Below, piece by piece: positions 47,530 through 58,138 of a stretch of 64,000 nt of DNA. Source of the stretch: Nematostella vectensis (Eukaryota; Cnidaria; Anthozoa; Actiniaria; Edwardsiidae); assembly GCF_932526225.1 (NCBI RefSeq), contig NC_064048.1:1417340-1481339 (forward strand), given 5' to 3'. The position numbers and the translations under genes were made by a program. The notes under the pieces were generated by a model. The model was given only the letters and a program-made list of their open reading frames with translations, had not been told where the DNA came from and did not search any database. The stretch's first letter is position 1; the number at the start of each line of letters is the position of its first letter.

Positions 47530-48705
47530 ACACCAGTGAGAAAAGGTCGAACGAAAGCCAAGGGCAACACAATACCGGTTGAACCAGAGCACAACACAAG
47601 TGAGAATGGGTCAAGAGCAACACACAAGTGATAATCGGTCAAACACAAGGCACTACACGAGTGAGAATCAGTCAAACACAAGCGCAACACAAGTGAGAAT
47701 CAGTCAAACACAAGCGCAACACAAGTGAGAATTAGTCAAATACAAGCGCAACACAAGTGAGAATCAGTCAAACACAAGTGCAACACAAGTGAGAATCGGT
47801 CAAACACAAGTGCAAGACAAGTGAGAATCGGTCAAACACAAGTGCAAGACAAGTGAGAATCGGTCAAACACAAGCGCAACACAAGTGAGAATCGGTCAAA
47901 CACAAGCGCAACACAAGTGAGAATCAGTCAAACACAAGCGCAACACAAGTGAGAATCAGTCAAACACAAGTGCAACACAAGTGAGAATCGGTCAAACACA
48001 AGTGCAAGACAAGTGAGAATCGGTCAAACACAAGTGCAAGACAAGTGAGAGTCGGTCAAACACAAGCGCAACACAAGTGAGAACCGGTCAAACACAAGCG
48101 CAACACAAGTGAGAATCAGTCAAACACAAGTGCAAGACAAGTGAGAGTCGGTCAAACACAAGTGCAAGACAAGTGAGAGTCGGTCAAACACAAGCGCAAC
48201 ACAAGTGAGAACCGATAAAGCGCAAGCGCAATACAAGTGAGAACCGATAAAACGCAAGCTCAATACAAGTGAGAATGGATAAAACACAAAGCGCAACACA
48301 AGTGAGAACCGATAAAACACAAAGCGCAACACAAGTGAGAACCGATAAAACACAAAGCGCAACACAAGTGAGAACCGGTCAAACACAAAGCGCAACACAA
48401 GTGAGAACCGATAAAACACAAAGCGCAACACAAGTGAGAACCGGTCAAACACAAAGCGCAACACAAGTGAGAACCGATAAAACACAAAGCGCAACACAAG
48501 TGAGAACCGATTAAACACAAAGCGCAACACAAGTGAGAACCGGTCAAACACAAAGCGCAACACAAGTGAGAACCGATAAAACACAAAGCGCAACACAAGT
48601 GAGAACCGATTAAACACAAAGCGCAACACAAGTGAGAACCGATTAAACACAAAGCGCAACACAAGTGAGAACCGGTCAAACACAAGTGCAACACAAGCGC
48701 AACTC
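47530..48705. repeat. 32/33-bp minisatellite, about 36 copies
   Basis: The unit is ACACAAGTGAGAATCGGTCA followed by AACACAAGCGCA. From about 48,280 the units change to ACAAAGCGCAACACAAGTGA plus GAACCGATAAAAC, making a two-domain array. Long open frames on both strands are artefacts of the repeat. Confidence 0.95.
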
Positions 48706-48719
48706 AAGCAGGGACATCT

Positions 48720-50340
48720 CTTGCTTGTTTTTCGATTTAAGCCCTCCTCCAAAAATGTGCGTTTATGGTACGCTTATGGTGTATTTCATTATTTTTCTTT
48801 TTTTTGGCTTATTAAAGAGACCGAAAAATTATTTGCGGTGTATGAAATGAAAATTTATTTTCTTGTATCTGAAATTGAGTATTTTTCCATGCTCGAGGAT
48901 AGAGCGCTTCCATTCCTCGGCCGCAAAAGGTCACGCGCCCTCAAAAGATTCTCCCAGTATTGTAAGTGGATAAAATCTTAACGACGTCGTAAACAAAAAG
49001 ATTAACTCAGAAGTTTCTTCCAAATTATTCTTTTGATTTCGTCCTGTGAAGTTGATCTAATAACACTGAAATAAAACATCTCGTCCTCTCTTGTTTCTTT
49101 TGAAATACGTGTATATAGCGTATAGCTACTATTGGGAATTTTTCTTAAACGTTTGCAAAACCGTGGGTTCCTTTATGAAAACAATTGAAGTCAACCTCCC
49201 ACTTTAATAATAAGATCGTTTTCATGTCCTCAATCGAAAAAAGCGCTAGGTTCGATAACTTTGCAGCCTAGCAGAGATAATATACTAAGGAAGGAAAGTA
49301 ATAAGCTTAGAGGTTAAAACAAAAAATGCCTTACTTAGTTAATCCCTTCTCCCTGCATGGAATAACGAGGAAATATAAGACAAGTCAACCTTACCCCGTA
49401 ACTAGTATTCTGGGAACCTGTTCACCGTTTTATCTACTTTTGCACTCGATGTTTATCAGCAGAATCTTGTTCTTCGTATTATTGTAAGGCGCTGTGCTTT
49501 TGATTTTTTTTCTTTTCTACGGTTTGTTGATTCTGCCGTAAAATTTGTTTAGTCTATAAAAGAATTTGTCAGACTTAATTTAAAATATGCAAATTGTCTA
49601 GCGTCGGCTTATTCAAGGATGTGTTTGTAGACCACTACCCCCCCCCCCCTAATCCATCATAAAGAGGTTTGAAGCTGTTACCAAGAATATAGTTGCGTCA
49701 CGTCTACAACACTGTTTACCGAAGTTTACATGTCAGCCTCTTCTGACAACCAAAATAGCGAAAAAGAATGTTTTCCTTACGGCATACAGAAAAGGCACCA
49801 AATGGCTTTTAGTCAAAAGGCTGGTTGGCTTATGTTCGCACTCGATCGCACACAATAGCACATGAAAACTTACACTGCGATCGTGCATGTGCGATCGAGT
49901 GCGGTCGTGTGCGGTCGTGTGCCATTTTGCGATTGGAATTCGATCAAAAGAGAGATATAGCTATTGAAAAAAAAGGTATTCTAAGATACGAAAGAAAAAT
50001 GAGCCCCCGATATAATTACTGAGATCCCTTAAATGCAAAAGAAGAAAGCTCGAAAGAAAGTGGACAAGGAAAACTATCGTATGATACTCATTTTAGGAAC
50101 TCGATTATGAGATCGTCTATAATATGAGAATGCTTATGACATCCACGAAGTACTAGCCTTGTTGGATGACTGTCGAATGAAAGAACATTTTAAATCCGGG
50201 ATTCCGCATTCATTTGAAAACAGGTGTTACGATCACAATTCAGGAAAACTGAAAATGTGTTTTTCAAAGTGCTTAGAGTGCTAAAGAGAAATTGTTTCGA
50301 CCACACTACAGGTTCGAAAGTTAGGTTGCTAGGGCCAAGA
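48720..50340. other. Intergenic; second dispersed-repeat copy and a short inverted repeat
   Basis: No gene supported. It holds an inverted repeat at 49,838-49,904 (CGCACTCGATCGCACA facing TGTGCGATCGAGTGCG) that resembles the element at 4,899-5,021. It also holds the second copy (about 50,135-50,235) of the dispersed fragment found at 40,460-40,625. Confidence 0.5.
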
Positions 50341-51075
50341 CTATTTTAAGGCGCGGCTCTTAGCCACAAATCTAGTGCACGGCGCTTTCCACGCTGCCAT
50401 GTTTTGTTTTGGGACTCGCAATTAGACGGAAAATGATGTTTTACCGCGCTAACAATGTTGGATGATATACTGGAGAAAGGTTTACAGGCGCTGGTTGTAT
50501 TGATTGTTTGAGTGGAAGTTTTGATTTGAGCGAAAATCTTGTTGCAAAAAGGTGAAAAATGAAAAATCTTTGACCGGCGGCGAAAAGTTTGTAAACAAAC
50601 GCGCGCGCGCGCCTTGAAAAGCCCGCCATTTTCAAACCGGAAGCGATTTTTCCCGCCTAAATTGCGAGACCGCGCGTGAGCGTTGCAAACCAAGGTCGCA
50701 TAACAACCTAAATTCCAAACATCCTTAACTGTTAGGGGTAATAATTTCTGTTGAGCAATTGGAGACCAATGAGCGCAATGAGCCATGGGAAGGCTTAGCG
50801 ATGGCGCAAAGGACCAAGGGAAGGGTCAACGGGAGAGTAAGCGCCTGGGTACGAGGCAGATTAAAATCTATTTTGCCGACGAACAGCGCCATCTGTTTTC
50901 TTTTGTTTTTGGATTCCTCACGGGCTTTTTTAGATATATAAGCTGAAATATTAATGGCAGCGTAAAGCTTTACGACTAGGTTTGGGATTACGGCCACAAC
51001 ACCGCTATCTAGCAAACTGTGCAACGCAAATGTACCGGCGCATTGAGGAGGCAATAACCAGGATCCTAGCCCTTC
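50340..51075. other. CG-richer segment with overlapping non-conserved frames
   Basis: Frames of 146 and 109 codons (minus) and 60 codons (plus) overlap here. None shows splice sites, domain features or clear codon preference. The segment is CpG-rich (a GCGCGCGCGCGC run at about 50,600). It could be a promoter, a dispersed repeat or an old element; I cannot decide. Confidence 0.35.
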
Positions 51076-51079
51076 CTCC

Positions 51080-53590
51080 TTTTATAAACCCTATTCTTCC
51101 TCCTATAATATACCCCATTTTTTCTCCTATGATAGACCCCATTTTATCTCCTATCACAGACCCCATTTTTCCTCCTATCATAGACCCCATTTTTCCTTCT
51201 ATCACAGACCCCATTTTTTCTTCTATGATAGACCCCATTTTTTCTCCTATGATAGACCCCATTTTTCCTCCGATCATAGACCCCATTTTTCCTTCTATCA
51301 CAGGCCCATTTTTCCTCTTATCACAGACCACATTTTTCCTCCTATCACAGACCCCATTTTTCCTCCTATCACAGACCCCATTTTTCCTTCTATCACAGAC
51401 CCCATTTTTCCTTCTATCACAGACCCCATTTTTCCTTCTATCATAGAACCCATTTTTCCTTCTATCACAGACCCCATTTTTCCTTCTATCACAGACCCCA
51501 TTTTTCCTCCTATCACAGACCCCATTTTTTCTTCTATCACAGACCCCATTTTTCCTCCTATCACAGACGCCATTTTTCCTCCTATCACAGACCCCATTTT
51601 TCCTCCTATCACAGACCCCATTTTTCCTCCTATCACAAACTCCATTTTTCCTTCTATCACAGACCCTATTTTTCCTCCTATCACAGACCCCATTTTTCCT
51701 ACTATCACAGACCCCATTTTTCCTTCTATCACAGACCCCATTTTTCCTTCTATCACAGACCCCATTTTTCCTTCTATGACAGACCCCATTTTTCCTCCTA
51801 TCACAGAACCCATTTTTCCTTCTATCATAGACCCCATTTTTCCTTCTATCACAGACCCCATTTTCCTTCTATCACAGACCCCATTTTTCCTTCTATCACA
51901 GACCCCATTTTTCCTTCTATCATAGAACCCATTTTTCCTTCTATCACAGACCCCATTTTTCCTTCTATCACAGACCCCATTCTTCCTCCTATCACAGACC
52001 CCATTTTTCCTTCTATCACAGACCCCATTTTTCCTCCTATCACAGACCCCATTTTTCTTCCTATCACAGACGCCATTTTTCCTCCTATCACAGACCCCAT
52101 TTTTCCTCCTATCACAGACCACATTTTTCCTCCTATCACAGACCCCTTTTTCCCTCCTATCACAGACCCCATTTTTCCTCCTATCACAGACTCCATTTTT
52201 CCTTCTATCACAGACCCCATTTTTCCTACTATCACAGACCCCATTTTTCCTCCTATCACAGACTCCATTTTTCCTTCTATCACAGACCCCATTTTTCCTA
52301 CTATCACAGACCCCATTTTTCCTCCTATCACAGACCCCATTTTTCCTTCTATCACAGACTCCATTTTTCCTTCTATCACAGACCCCATTTTTCCTACTAT
52401 CACAGACCCCATTTTTCCTCCTATCACAGACCCCATTTTTCCTTCTATCATAGACCCCATTTTTCCTTCTATCACAGACCCCATTTTCATTCTATCACAG
52501 ACCCCATTTTTCCTTCTATCACAGACCCCATTTTTCCTTCTATCACAGACCCCATTTTTCCTTCTATCATAGAACCCATTTTTCCTTCTATCACAGACCC
52601 CATTTTTCCTTCTATCACAGACCCCATTTTTCCTCCTATCACAGACCCCATTTTTCCTTCTATCATAGAACCCATTTTTCCTTCTATCACAGAGCCCGTT
52701 TTTCCTTCTATCACAGACCCCATTTTTCCTCCTATCACAGACCCCATTTTTCCTTCTATCACAGACCCCATTTTTCCTCCTATCACAGACCCCATTTTTC
52801 CTCCTATCACAGACCCCATTTTTCCTTCTATCACAGACCCCATTTTTCCTCCTATCACAGACGCCATTTTTCCTCCTATCACAGACCCCATTTTTCCTTC
52901 TATCACAGACCACATTTTTCCTCCTATCACAGACCACATTTTTCCTCCTATCACAGACCCCATTTTTCCTCCTATTACAGACTCCATTTTTCCTTCTATC
53001 ACAGACCCCATTTTTCCTCCTATCACAGACCCCATTTTTCCTCCTATCACAGACCCCATTTTTCCTTCTATCACAGACTCCATTTTTCCTTCTATCACAG
53101 ACCCCATTTTTCCTCCTATCACAGACTCCATTTTTCCTTCTATCACAGACCCCATTTTTCCTACTATCACAGACCCCATTTTTCCTCCTATCACAGACCC
53201 CATTTTTCCTTCTATCACAGACTCCATTTTTCCTTCTATCACAGACCCCATTTTTCCTACTATCAAAGACCCCATTTTTCCTCCTATCACAGACCCCATT
53301 TTTCCTTCTATCACAGACCCCATTTTTCCTCCTATCATAGACCCCATTTTTCCTTCTATCACAGACCCCATTTTCCTTCTATCATAGACCCCATTTTTCC
53401 TTCTATCATAGACCCCATTTTTCCTTCTATCGCAGACCCCATTTTTTCCTTCTATCACAGACCCCCTTTTTTCCTTCTATCACAGACCCCATTTTTCCTC
53501 TTATCACAGACCCCATTTTTCCTCTTATCACAGACCCCATTTTTCCTTTTATCACAGACCCCATTTTTCCTCCTATCACAAACCCAATTT
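51080..53590. repeat. 24-bp minisatellite, about 105 copies
   Basis: The unit is CCTATCACAGACCCCATTTT plus TCCT; C/T variation at a few positions (CCTCC or CCTTC, CACAG or CATAG) distinguishes copies. With a period of 24 (a multiple of 3), frames of more than 300 codons stay open on the minus strand (GKMGSVIE-type repeats); these are not genes. It lies between the unknown exon and the SLC6 3' end. Confidence 0.95.
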
Positions 53591-53599
53591 TTCATCTGT

Positions 53600-54313
53600 G
53601 TAGCTATATTTAAAAGAAGGGTTCACTCGGAGAATCCATTTGTCGTAATCCTGCTTCATGGGTATCAAATAAATGAAAATCCCAGGCAGCATTATTGTTT
53701 ATGTGTCAGCCGACATATTCAAATGGTTTAAAAAGACCAGGATTCGGCCTTTGTATGTCACCCATGAGCCACTGCGGGCTACGACACATGGATTCTCGAG
53801 GGCAGCTGCCAGCTTGGATCGTTCGTTTCTCCAGCGATTCGTCAGATACTTGTACTCAGAATACGTACACAGTTGGCGGACAGGGGAAGAGGGATTATAC
53901 ATTTGGGAACGTGAAATTGTAGCTGTGGTAGCGGGACATGGGAAAGTTGTAGCTTGACAGAGGGTGGTTTATTAATAGAAGAACGACTACATTTGAAACG
54001 CAGCTTTGCGTCCACTGCACACAATTGACCAACAAAAAGATATATCGAGCAAACTTTATTTATTTAAACGGTAAAAGTATTTACATTTTAAACGTTCAAC
54101 GTTGTTTCTATAAGACCGTTTGCGTATTTTTTTTTAATACGGCAAATAAAATAACTTTAAAAAGCTATAAAATGAACAAATTCTTTTGCATCAATTTTCC
54201 ATTCAGGTAAAACATGAGAAATACATATGTACAAAAAGTTTATGTACATAAAATTCATGAAATCGAGTTTCACTAGCACATGCTTCAGTCTGTGGTTCAC
54301 TCTTCAGGGTACT
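53600..54313. other. Intergenic / probable SLC6 3' UTR
   Basis: On the minus strand a cluster of AATAAA signals lies at about 54,055-54,065, some 250 nt past the SLC6 stop, and is a good candidate for its polyadenylation site. Short overlapping frames at 53,673-53,957 have no support. Confidence 0.45.
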
Positions 54314-57300
54314 TTAGACTATGGGTTTGCTGAGTTTTGTCACTTTCTCTCTGGCTTCTACTTCTCGGAATACTTCAATGTCGGGGCTGAGGGCGCTACG
54401 GATTTTCTACAATAAGTGATATTGTACGTTTAAGGTGACACATAGACATAGAAGCCTTGAACAACATCATCAACAACATAAACAGAAACACCCTGATAGA
54501 CAGAGACAATAAGATACTTCCCAATGATCTAAGTCAGTCGTTTCGTGTTTATTTATTTGCATTTGGGATATGACATTTAATAAAGAACGGCCTTCAAGGA
54601 TGTGAGGGAGTGATCAAGAAAGAATATGCTAAAGGCAGCGAAGGGGAAGGGGCAAATGGTGCTTGCCTCTTCCACTTTTGTGAGCGGATATTTTATTTTA
54701 ACATTTAACAACTTAACCAGGCATTAGATGTCTGATTGTTTAAACTGTATTTATTCTTAGCGGTATAGCAAACCCAGGTACCCCTCTCCCCTCTAGTAAC
54801 CAACCCCCAACCGGTCCCCCCAGATAAGTATTCCACCTCTTTTTGGACCACCCCCCCTTGAATCCCTCGGCCTTACAAGTCTCGATGATGGCAAATACAG
54901 GAATACTTACATCACGCCAGGTGTATCCTTTGGCTTTACAAGTCTCGATGATGGCGAATAGAGGAATTAAAAGCATGGACGAAAGCGCCATTAGCCAGCC
55001 AATTGCCTCGGCCCAGTCAGGGTAAGGTTTCTTGTTATAACTGATACCACTCCATAGAGCAAGCTGAGCGACAATGATAGCCTGTAACAAGTAGGTAAGT
55101 ATTGCATGAGGTTTGTGTGACAATGATACCGTGTGATAATAAGAATTATTGCATGAGGTTTGTGTGACAATGATACCGTGTGATAATAAGAATTATTGCA
55201 TGAGGTTTGTGTGACAATGATACCGTGTGATAATAAGAATTATTGCATGAGGTTTGTGTGACAATGATACCGTGTGATAATAAGAATTATTGCATGAGGT
55301 TTGTGTGACAATGATACCGTGTGATAATAAGAATTCTGAGGTTTGTGAATTTATGAGGTTTGTGTAACATCCACAATAATCAATGTCGAGACAAGTTAAA
55401 GTTAGGGGGGATCGAAGGACGAGAATACATGATGCACTTGCTCGTAGCATTAATATTCATCTGACTATCAGCTGAAAATTACCCTCAGATTGCTTGGTTC
55501 TTAAAATTAAGCCAGCGCTCTTAGCTGATCAGAGTTGAGTGTATAAAATGTTCAATAGTAACAAAGATGTTGGTGATAACAGAAATAATTAAAGTAATAG
55601 TATTTTTCGTAAGTAATAGCAATAATAATAACAATAATAATGATGATGGTGATGATTTCTTTTTATTTTATTCAAAATGCTAAAGAAGGGTACTAATATT
55701 TCATGTATCATGGCACTAATACTTCATTCACCATGGTGAAGGTAGTTACTAATACCAGGAGTACCATGGTGAAGATGGTTACTAGTACCAGGACTACCAT
55801 GGTGAAGGTAGTTACTAATACCAGGAGTACCATGGTGAAGGTGGTTACTAATACCAGGAGTACCATGGTGAAGATGGTTACTAATACCAGGAGTACCATG
55901 GAGAAGGTAGTTACTAATACCAGGAGTACCATGGTGAAGGTAGTTACTAATACCAGGAGTACCATGGAGAAGACGGTTACTAATACCAGGAGTACCATGG
56001 TGAAGATGGTAACTAATACCAGGAGTACCATGGTGAAGATGGTTACTAATATCAGGAGTACCATGGTGAAGATGGTTACTAATACCAGGAGTACCATGGT
56101 GAAGATGGTTACTAGTACCAGGAGTACCATGGTGAAGGTAGTTACTAATACCAGGAGTACCATGGTGAAGGTGGTTACTAATACCAGGAGTACCATGGTG
56201 AAGATGGTTACTAATACCAGGAGTACCATGGTGAAGGTAGTTACTAATACCAGGAGTACCATGGTGAAGGTAGTTACTAATACCAGGAGTACCATGGAGA
56301 AGACGGTTACTAATACCAGGAGTACCATGGTGAAGATGGTTACTAATACCAGGAGTACCATGGTAAAGATGGTTACTAATACCAGGAGTACCATCATGGT
56401 GAAGATGGTTACTAATACCAGGAGTACCATGGTGAAGATGATTACTAATACCAGGAGTACCATGGTGAAGATGGTTACTAATACCAGGAGTACCATGGTG
56501 AAGATGGTTACTAATACCAGGAGTACCATGGTGAAGGAAGTTACTAATACCAGGAGTACCATGGTGAAGATGGTTACTAATACTTCATTCACCATGGTGA
56601 AGATGGTTACTAATACTTCATTTACCATAGTGAAGATGGTTACTAATACTTTATTTACCATGGTGAAGATGGTTACTAATACCAGGATTTACCATGGTGA
56701 AGATGGTTACTAATACCAGGAGTACCATGGTGAAGGTAGTTACTAATACCAGCAGTACCATGGTGAAGATGGTTACTAATACCAGGAGTACCATGGTGAA
56801 GGTAGTTACTAATACCAGGAGTACCATGGTGAAGATGGTTACAAATACCAGGAGTACCATGGTGAAGGTAGCTACTAATACCAGGAGTACCATAGTGAAG
56901 GTAGTTACTAATACCAGGAGTACCATGGTGAAGGTAGTTACTAATACCAGGAGTACCATGGTGAAGGTAGTTACTAATACCAGGAGTACCATGGCGAAGG
57001 TAGTTACCAATACCAGGAGTACCATGGCGAAGGTAGTTACCAATACCAGGAGTACAATGGTGAAGGTGGTTACTAATACTTTATTTACCATGGTGAAAAT
57101 AGGTGAGATGAATTTCCAGCAAAGAAGAAAAAAGAAACTGGGTCGCTTGCCCGTCATCGTTTCGATCATTCTACTTAGCCTCTCGGTGCCTATCGAGAAC
57201 AGAATAAAACTCGTAAATACATGGGAATTGGGGCGCAAAATATAATTCAAGGTAAGAGACGATGGGTGCTCTGTCTATTGATGAAGTAATAAAAAAGTGG

Positions 57301-58138
57301 GAAGATGTACAACTTTGCCATTCAGATAGCTTGCCAGAAAACACAAGAAAAGAGAGACTTTAGGTGGGCCAAATGTGGGATAGCGGGCAAATGAGACAGT
57401 CTTTAGGTTGGCTAAATGTGGGATAGCGGGCAAAAGAGACAGTCATTAGATTGGCTAAGTGTGGGATAGCGGGCAAAAGAGACAGTCTTTAGATTGGCTA
57501 AATGTTGGATAGAAACTCACCTACTCCCCAACCTATTACCAGGGCTTCACAGAATCCCACGAAGAGTAGGGAAATTCCTCCAGCTTGGTAGTCAAATAAG
57601 TTAAACACATACATACCGCCCTAAAACAAGTCAAACAAGTTAGACACGTACATTCCGCCCTAAAACAAGTCAAACAAGTCAGATGCGTACATACCGCCGT
57701 AAAACAAGTCAGACACGTACATACCGCCGTAAAACAAGTCAAACAAGTCAGACACGTACATACCGCCGTAAAACAAGTCAAACAAGTTAGACGCACGCAT
57801 GCCGTTCCGAAACAAGTCAAACAAGTTAGACACGTACAAGCCATACCAAAACAAGTAAAACAAGCTAGACACGTACATGCCGCCCCAAAACAAGTTAAAC
57901 AAGTTCGATGCTCAGGTGATGGAGGCGGCGTCAGCCACCCAACCAACCACTCAACGTAACCACCCAACCCGACGTAACCAGCCAACGTAATAACCTGAGA
58001 TCTTACCTCGGCACACATGGGTATCGCCAGTAGCAACTCAAAGACGCAGAGCAGGATGAGAAAGACCAATTTGTACTTGCGAAGATACTTGGGGTACTCA
58101 TCCGACAGTCCTGTTACCACACACTCCACCATGGCGAA
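54314..58138 (-). CDS. SLC6-family sodium/chloride-coupled transporter, C-terminal half (5' part beyond window)
   Basis: Exons in transcript order: 58138-58007 (TM9; FAMVECVVTGLSDEYP), 57620-57521 (GGMYVFNLFDYQAGG, TM10), 57189-57089 (ERLSRMIETMTGKRPS, start of TM11), 55081-54911 (rest of TM11 and TM12; YPDWAEAIGWLMALSSMLL), 54406-54314 (C-terminal tail, stop). All phases match and give 196 residues. Order, spacing and motifs (VTGLSDE..., EGGMYVFNLFDY, WAEA.GW..A.SS) are diagnostic of SLC6 neurotransmitter, amino-acid and osmolyte symporters of the plasma membrane. The substrate cannot be told because TM1, TM3, TM6 and TM8 lie to the right of the window. Five of the eight exon borders seen are duplicated, amplified or touched by a tandem array, and a sixth (the TM12 acceptor) may be. 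Confidence 0.93.
54868..54972. repeat. 63-bp tandem dimer spanning the TM12-exon donor
   Basis: On the minus strand, TTCGCCATCATCGAGACTTG of the exon recurs 63 bp further on, past the donor (TTTGCCATCATCGAGACTTG). The second copy has lost the donor. Because 63 is a multiple of 3, reading through the donor stays in frame and repeats FAIIETCKA before a different, longer tail. Confidence 0.85.
55095..55340. repeat. 47-bp tandem repeat, about 5 copies, next to the TM12-exon acceptor
   Basis: The plus-strand unit is GCATGAGGTTTGTGTGACAA, then TGATACCGTGTGATAATAAG, then AATTATT. It begins within about 15 bp of the acceptor. On the minus strand it contains TATCATTGTC, also present at the start of the exon (GCTATCATTGTCGCTCAG), which hints at an exon-derived seed. 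Confidence 0.85.
55705..57100. repeat. 33-bp minisatellite seeded at the TM11-exon donor, about 42 copies
   Basis: On the minus strand the unit is TTCACCATGGTACTCCTGGT followed by ATTAGTAACCATC. The exon itself ends TTCACCATG with donor GTAAATAAAGTATTAGTAAC, which is the first, slightly different unit. Some distal units (about 56,600-56,660) repeat the exact ATG/GTAAATAAAG donor. The frame is open with no stop through many units (FTMVLLVLVT), so hundreds of codons appear open without being a gene. Confidence 0.95.
57361..57520. repeat. About 47-bp tandem repeat adjoining the TM10-exon donor
   Basis: The plus-strand unit is GTGGGATAGCGGGCAAAAGA followed by GACAGTCTTTAGATTGGCTA. There are about 3.5 copies; the last unit runs to within a few bases of the donor (minus GTGAGTTTCTATCC). 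Confidence 0.85.
57621..57905. repeat. 39-bp repeat of the TM10-exon acceptor and exon start, about 7 copies
   Basis: On the minus strand each unit reads CTTGTTTTA(G/C/other) then GGCGGTATGTACGTGTCTGA and CTTGTTTGA, matching the true acceptor and first codons (CTTGTTTTAG, GGCGGTATGTATGTGTTTAA). Only the two units nearest the exon keep AG; farther units have AC, GG or CG, destroying the acceptor. Confidence 0.9.

Noticed and set aside
48120..48752. 210-codon minus frame (FDRFSLVLRFV repeats)
   Set aside because: Minisatellite translation; hydrophobicity results from the repeat.
50346..51054. 146- and 109-codon minus frames
   Set aside because: Overlapping frames in CpG-rich DNA with no domains or supported splice sites; kept only as an undecided region.
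51298..53458. Frames of 270-360 codons (GKMGSVIEGKMGSVIG)
   Set aside because: 24-bp minisatellite; no start context, splice sites or non-repeat domain.
53673..53957. 94-codon plus frame between the 24-bp array and SLC6
   Set aside because: No domain, and overlapping frames of similar length exist on both strands.
55703..57245. 336- and 183-codon plus frames (TMVKVVTNTRS) and 317-codon minus frame
   Set aside because: 33-bp array. Only the minus frame touches a real exon, and it is treated as the SLC6 intron.
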